This document shows, piece after piece, positions 7,179-10,095 of a stretch of DNA of 10,095 bases. The stretch lies in contig JAUXGF010000053.1 in NCBI GenBank assembly GCA_030622395.1, positions 1 to 10,095 on the forward strand, in the 5' to 3' direction. The translations under genes and the position numbers were made by a program. Below the pieces are notes generated by a model. That model saw only the letters and a program-made list of their open reading frames with translations, was not told where the DNA came from and searched no databases. Position 1 is the first letter of the stretch. Each line of letters starts with the position of its first letter. Origin of the DNA: Calditrichaceae bacterium (GTDB lineage: Bacteria; Calditrichota; Calditrichia; Calditrichales; Calditrichaceae).

Positions 7179-7714
7179 CAGAACATTTAAATGAGCTTGA
7201 AATAGAAAAATATATAGAAAAAGGACGCAACGCCTTATCTTCAACAAAAGCGCTGCATTTGGAAGGATGTGAAAAATGCCGCAAACTAATCGAAGAGCAG
7301 CTTCAAGTGCACAGCCTGCTAAAAAAATTGCAGCCACAGAAAGTTGCAAAAAATCTATTTCAACAAATGCAGAATAAGTTAAGTATAATGCCCCAAAAAG
7401 TGAAAAAAGACTGGACTTTTGTTATTGCTCTAATTTTACTTTTATTCATAGGCGTTTCCATTTTGGTAACAAAACAGACGCCCGAATCTGCCATTAAGCA
7501 AAAGCAAAATATTGAATTACCTGATTTGCTGCAAGAAAATATTCAAAAAGTGAATTGGGAAGAAATTCTAAAGCAAACCTATTCCTGGTTTAATATGTAT
7601 CTGCTTAAATTTTTATTAGAAAATAAAAATCTTGTACTAATCTTTTTTTCTTTATTTGTAATAATGTTTTATCACTTAGTTGATAAACGTTATGCAAAAT
7701 ATCTTTTTAAGTGA
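7175..7714 (+). CDS. Zinc-finger-type (ZAS/zf-HC2-like) membrane anti-sigma factor, 179 aa
   Basis: Predicted to hold the adjacent ECF sigma factor at the membrane and release it on a signal. The cytoplasmic N-terminus carries the H-x3-C-x2-C signature of ZAS domains (H28, C32, C35; H4 is a possible fourth ligand), followed by a helical amphipathic stretch to about residue 75. A membrane segment covers about 80-99. A roughly 50-residue, Trp- and charge-containing loop follows, then a second membrane segment at about 152-170 and a short basic cytoplasmic tail (KRYAKYLFK). Most ZAS anti-sigmas have one membrane segment and a larger outside domain, so the second span is less usual. It starts within the sigma stop codon (ATGA overlap) with GGAGG seven bases upstream. 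Function is inferred from the motif plus position; the sequence outside the motif is poorly conserved in this family. Confidence 0.85.
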   Translation: MTEHLNELEIEKYIEKGRNALSSTKALHLEGCEKCRKLIEEQLQVHSLLKKLQPQKVAKNLFQQMQNKLSIMPQKVKKDWTFVIALILLLFIGVSILVTKQTPESAIKQKQNIELPDLLQENIQKVNWEEILKQTYSWFNMYLLKFLLENKNLVLIFFSLFVIMFYHLVDKRYAKYLFK

Positions 7715-7777
7715 CAGGGTAATTTGCTTTGCCGGGTTATTATATTTAGATAGATGCGTTTTTAGAATTGGCGCATT

Positions 7778-7810
7778 TGTAGAGACGAGGCAATGCCTCG
7801 TCTTTCTACA
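7778..7810. repeat. Palindromic repeat element acting as likely operon terminator
   Basis: Arms AGACGAGGC (7783-7791) and GCCTCGTCT (7795-7803) pair around a 3-base loop; an outer TGTAG/CTACA pair (7778-7782, 7806-7810) extends the stem with a small bulge. A TTTTTT run follows at 7811-7816. It lies 63 bases after the anti-sigma gene, fitting a terminator. The TGTAGAGACG palindrome type occurs as dispersed repeats in several bacterial groups (recalled, not searched). Confidence 0.65.
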
Positions 7811-7853
7811 TTTTTTATTGTAATCCCCAGTGAAGGAGTGAAATATTAAGACA

Positions 7854-7969
7854 CACCCACAGCCCCTCCTCCCGACATCGGGATTTCCGCTCCGATCCAA
7901 CAAGAGGGTAATAAGCAATGCCCCTCTTGGGATGCCGTGCCCGCCGGCAGGCAGGGGCTAAGGGTGGGT
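7854..7969. repeat. GC-rich composite inverted repeat with nested palindromes (MITE/REP-like)
   Basis: Outer arms CCCAC-AGCCCCT (7856-7867) and AGGGGCTAAGGGTGGG (7953-7968) pair with a four-base gap; inner arms CAAGAGGG (7901-7908) and CCCTCTTG (7922-7929) pair exactly. This resembles the widespread 'acccacccctaacccctcccaag' type palindrome. Each arm is interrupted by a different small palindrome: TCCCGA-CA-TCGGGA (7870-7883) on the left, and TGCCCGCCGGCAGGCA (7938-7953, one mismatch) on the right. Base composition is far above the AT-rich surroundings. No coding frame or transposase is present. Confidence 0.6.
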
Positions 7970-8136
7970 TCTCATGCGTTGTTCAATTTTTCTACCAACT
8001 AACTGGGGGGGGTACGTCCCGATGCTATTTTTTCTTGCCTTTAAAGTAGTTATTTATATTGTTCATATTTAAAAAATATAGTAAACTATAACTATTAAGT
8101 ATTAATTGAAAAATCTCTTAAATGAGGGGATATTAT

Positions 8137-8252
8137 ATGGATTCTAAAACATTATTGTTAATCGTAAGAGTGAAATAATTTATGATGAAACCGGCGGGAA
8201 TAGTGAAATATATAAAAATATTGACGCCGCTATTAAAGGTTTGATAAAATAA
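8137..8252 (+). pseudogene. Small ORF split by a one-base frameshift, function unknown
   Basis: ATG 8137 is preceded by AGGGG with good spacing and reads MDSKTLLL before ending at a stop 8176-8178. From 8160 another frame reads NRKSEIIYDETGG and on through NSEIYKNIDAAIKGLIK to a stop at 8250-8252, with codon use like the neighbouring genes. One extra base near 8160 would join them into a 38-residue protein. This may be a decayed gene, a sequencing indel, or a chance pair of ORFs. I do not recognise the product. Confidence 0.35.
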
Positions 8253-8367
8253 TTTATTGGTTAATAAAAATATTACATTATCCCCTTTAATCATTTTTTC
8301 TGAAAATTGGAGATGGAACAATTACCTGTTTTAGTGAGTTTTACACAACATTGATCAAAATTAAATT

Positions 8368-8374
8368 AAGGTGG
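8368..8374 (+). promoter_or_regulatory. Shine-Dalgarno-like site deciding a TTG start
   Basis: AAGGTGG lies nine bases before TTG 8384, whereas TTG 8351 has nothing comparable. The downstream start also gives a signal-peptide-like N-terminus of normal length. Confidence 0.5.
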
Positions 8375-8383
8375 TTATTAAGT

Positions 8384-9172
8384 TTGAAAACCCTGAAAAA
8401 TTCAATCCGTTTAAAACTCCTTACTTTACTATTCTTCTTTATTATAACTTGTTCAGGATTTTGCCAAAATCTTAACCAACTCCAATTCAACACACTTAGC
8501 AAAATAGACACTACACATACAAAATATTTTCAAGACGCCTGGCGTTCAACCAATTTTCTTAATCAGATAAGGAAATATGACAGCCTTAATTTTTCTATTG
8601 AATACAAACCTAAAAGACCCCTGTCTTCATTTTATGATCCATCGAATGTTATCCCTAAAAGCCCTTTAGAATTGGATTACCGCCAATCTTCCTATTATAC
8701 TCCAAGAATTGTAAGCGATCATTTGAATCACATTATGAATAGACCACCCCCTGATTGTTTTGTACCTGTTTTTCCAATAGCTGTGTTAGCGGCAAAAATT
8801 GCTTTACAATATATTGACATCCAGAAAAAAATCGAAATCAAAGCGGCGGATTATTTGGTTGAAGAAAAATATCGGGATATTCTGCTTCTATTATGGACTA
8901 AATCGCCCAAAAAAGCGGAGGACATTTACAAGTCAAAAGAAATTAATGACAGCCGGAACTTTAATGCCCTGAAAGACGATCTTAAAAAATTAATCAATTT
9001 AAAATTATTAAAAATCAAAGAAATCGAAAAAGGCGCTCCCCAATATTTTGCAGCAGAGAAAAAAGAGGAAGTTATCCAATTATTAAATGACGCCTATTTA
9101 AATGAAAATCTTTCTATTGATCAAACAGGGTTGCTTAATACTTTACTTAAAAGAATACAATCAATAGAGTGA
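8384..9172 (+). CDS. Exported or membrane-anchored protein of unknown function with a winged-helix-like C-terminus
   Basis: I do not recognise this family. With the TTG start at 8384 it has 262 residues; TTG 8351 would add 11. The N-terminus is basic (KTLKNSIRLK), then hydrophobic (LLTLLFFFIIT), then SGFCQ, typical of a signal peptide or anchor with no clear lipobox. A polar, Tyr/Ser/Pro-rich part follows to about residue 122. Next is a hydrophobic stretch, FVPVFPIAVLAAKIALQYI (about 126-144), that might be a second membrane span. The remainder is helical and charged: YRDILLLLW, PKKAEDIY, FNALKDDLKKLINLKLL, then KIKEIEKGAPQYFAA. This succession of three helices and a wing resembles MarR/BlaI/ArsR-type DNA-binding domains. 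If the second hydrophobic stretch spans the membrane, that domain would face the cytoplasm; otherwise it is exported. There is no operon partner: flanking genes are 70 or more bases away and unrelated. Confidence 0.75.
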   Translation: MKTLKNSIRLKLLTLLFFFIITCSGFCQNLNQLQFNTLSKIDTTHTKYFQDAWRSTNFLNQIRKYDSLNFSIEYKPKRPLSSFYDPSNVIPKSPLELDYRQSSYYTPRIVSDHLNHIMNRPPPDCFVPVFPIAVLAAKIALQYIDIQKKIEIKAADYLVEEKYRDILLLLWTKSPKKAEDIYKSKEINDSRNFNALKDDLKKLINLKLLKIKEIEKGAPQYFAAEKKEEVIQLLNDAYLNENLSIDQTGLLNTLLKRIQSIE

Positions 9173-9241
9173 AAAGCGTTTTTTGTCATTTTTTATTATT
9201 ATATTTACCCACACAAATCGACATAGAGCCAATAAAATAAT

Positions 9242-10095
9242 ATGAGCGTTAAAAATATATTCAATCATATAAAATATTTTATCCGGATCAGCCGTCCGTT
9301 AAATGTGTTTATTACATTTATTACAATATGGATTGCGGCTGTGATTGCCGGAAATTATTATTTTACTATTAGATTGTTTTATGCCTGCCTGACAGCTTCT
9401 TTAATTGCCGGCGGCGCTAATATCGTTAATGATATATATGATATCGAAATTGATCGAATCAATAAACCTAAGCGGCTTTTACCAGCCGGGGTCGTCACTC
9501 CTGCGAGTGCCTGGTTATATTTTTATTCAGCTTATTCATTAGCCTTCCTTTTTGCATTGCTGAACGGCTGGGATATGTTTGTAATTGCTTTTATTATTGG
9601 ACTCGCTCTTTACGGTTACAGCTCCAGATTGAAACAAACCGTGTTATGGGGCAACCTGCTGGTTAGTTTTTCCGGTGCAATGGCTTTCATTTACGGCGCT
9701 ATGGCGGCAGGCGAATGGAAAGCGGGAATCATCCCCGCGGTTTTTGCTTTTTTGTTCCACTTAGGCAGAGAGATTATCAAAGACATGCAGGATTTAGAAG
9801 GAGATCTGGCGCAAAAAGCGGTTACTTTCCCAGGGCGTTACGGATTAAAAAAGGCAATCGGATTAGTTAATATTGTTTTTATTCTATTGGTAATTCTTAC
9901 AATTCTTCCTTATATTTTGCACGTTTATAATTTGACTTATTTGTATGTTGTAATTATCGGCGTTGATTCTGTTTTAGCCGCTGTTTCGTTGATTCTCTGG
10001 AAGAAACATAATTATTCTGATTTGGGGAAATTAAGTCATTTATTAAAATTAGATATTTTTATATGTTTAATAGCTGTATATATAGGCGCTCAAAA
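9242..10095 (+). CDS. UbiA-family prenyltransferase, DGGGP-synthase-like (3' end cut by window)
   Basis: An integral membrane prenyltransferase that transfers a polyprenyl chain to an acceptor. The frame is open from ATG 9242 to the window end (284 codons read), close to the family's usual 280-300, so only a few codons may be missing. Both Asp-rich metal/diphosphate sites are present: NDIYDIEIDRINKP (63-76, NDxxDxxxD) and KDMQDLEGD (180-188, DxxDxxxD), preceded by GREII. The GREIIKDMQDLEGD context resembles geranylgeranylglyceryl-phosphate geranylgeranyltransferases known from archaea and annotated in many Bacteroidetes-related genomes; a quinone-pathway UbiA enzyme is the alternative. At least seven hydrophobic segments are visible. 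The usual R-P-L-P-S-G after the first site is here RLLPAG. No clear Shine-Dalgarno site precedes the start. It is monocistronic as far as the window shows, with no lipid or quinone genes adjacent. Confidence 0.9.
   Translation, partial: MSVKNIFNHIKYFIRISRPLNVFITFITIWIAAVIAGNYYFTIRLFYACLTASLIAGGANIVNDIYDIEIDRINKPKRLLPAGVVTPASAWLYFYSAYSLAFLFALLNGWDMFVIAFIIGLALYGYSSRLKQTVLWGNLLVSFSGAMAFIYGAMAAGEWKAGIIPAVFAFLFHLGREIIKDMQDLEGDLAQKAVTFPGRYGLKKAIGLVNIVFILLVILTILPYILHVYNLTYLYVVIIGVDSVLAAVSLILWKKHNYSDLGKLSHLLKLDIFICLIAVYIGAQ

Larger units (their letters stand above)
7715..8350. other. Gene-poor stretch with palindromic repeats and a decayed small ORF
   Basis: About 630 bases without an intact gene of normal size. 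It holds a terminator-like palindrome (7778-7810), a GC-rich composite inverted repeat (about 7854-7969), a G8 tract (8005-8012) and a frameshifted small ORF (8137-8252). The remainder is AT-rich, with no tRNA, riboswitch or CRISPR pattern that I can see. Confidence 0.7.

Noticed and set aside
7676..7918. Minus-strand 80-codon frame across the palindromes
   Set aside because: It runs through inverted repeats and the end of the anti-sigma gene; its composition follows the repeats and it has no motif.
8133..8321. Minus-strand 62-codon frame opposite the frameshifted small ORF
   Set aside because: It is low-complexity, AT-rich and without a ribosome site; the plus strand has the more protein-like reading.
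8313..8354. A 13-codon ORF (MEQLPVLVSFTQH) just before the winged-helix-like gene, possibly a leader peptide
   Set aside because: It is too short to judge, has no properly spaced ribosome site, and shows no attenuator-like structure or runs of regulatory codons.
9173..9241. Bacteroidetes-type promoter (TTTG / TAnnTTTG) before the prenyltransferase
   Set aside because: A TATATTTA-like stretch exists but the distance to a TTTG is too short for the consensus and the region is generally AT-rich.

Overview
The window looks like chromosomal DNA of an AT-rich, uncultured-type bacterium of the FCB group. The best clue is the C-terminus of the 1,939-residue protein. It carries a type IX secretion sorting domain of the 'QNYPNPFNP' kind, which is most common in Ignavibacteriota, Calditrichota and Marinimicrobia-like lineages rather than in classical Bacteroidetes. 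Shine-Dalgarno sites are present before some genes but absent before others. The phylum assignment is inference from motif style only.

Layout. (1) 109-5928 (+): a giant multidomain surface or secreted protein made of a BNR/YCF48-like propeller, an Ig-like domain, FG-GAP/VCBS-type Asp loops, fibronectin III, a right-handed beta-helix, two near-identical ASH-type domains, another Ig-like domain and the T9SS sorting domain. It has no recognisable signal peptide. (2) 5929-6096: a cluster of related palindromes serving as a bidirectional terminator between convergent genes. (3) 6088-7714: a compact regulatory module, with a small DUF6249-like membrane protein (-) divergent from an ECF sigma factor and its zinc-finger anti-sigma factor (+, ATGA overlap). 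The 110-bp divergent region holds two mirror-image ECF-type promoters, GAAACC-N17-GTCTWA, one facing each way. (4) 7715-8350: a gene-poor stretch with two palindromic repeat elements, one of them composite and GC-rich, and a small frameshifted ORF. (5) 8384-9172 (+): an exported or membrane-anchored protein of unknown function whose C-terminal third reads like a winged helix. (6) 9242-end (+): a UbiA-family prenyltransferase cut by the window edge, most like geranylgeranylglyceryl-phosphate geranylgeranyltransferases.

How the genes work together. The only clear functional unit is region 3. The promoter pair predicts that the sigma factor drives both its own operon and the DUF6249-like gene, with the membrane anti-sigma holding it inactive until an envelope signal arrives. 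The other genes show no obvious link to this module, and no second copy of the promoter motif was noticed upstream of them.
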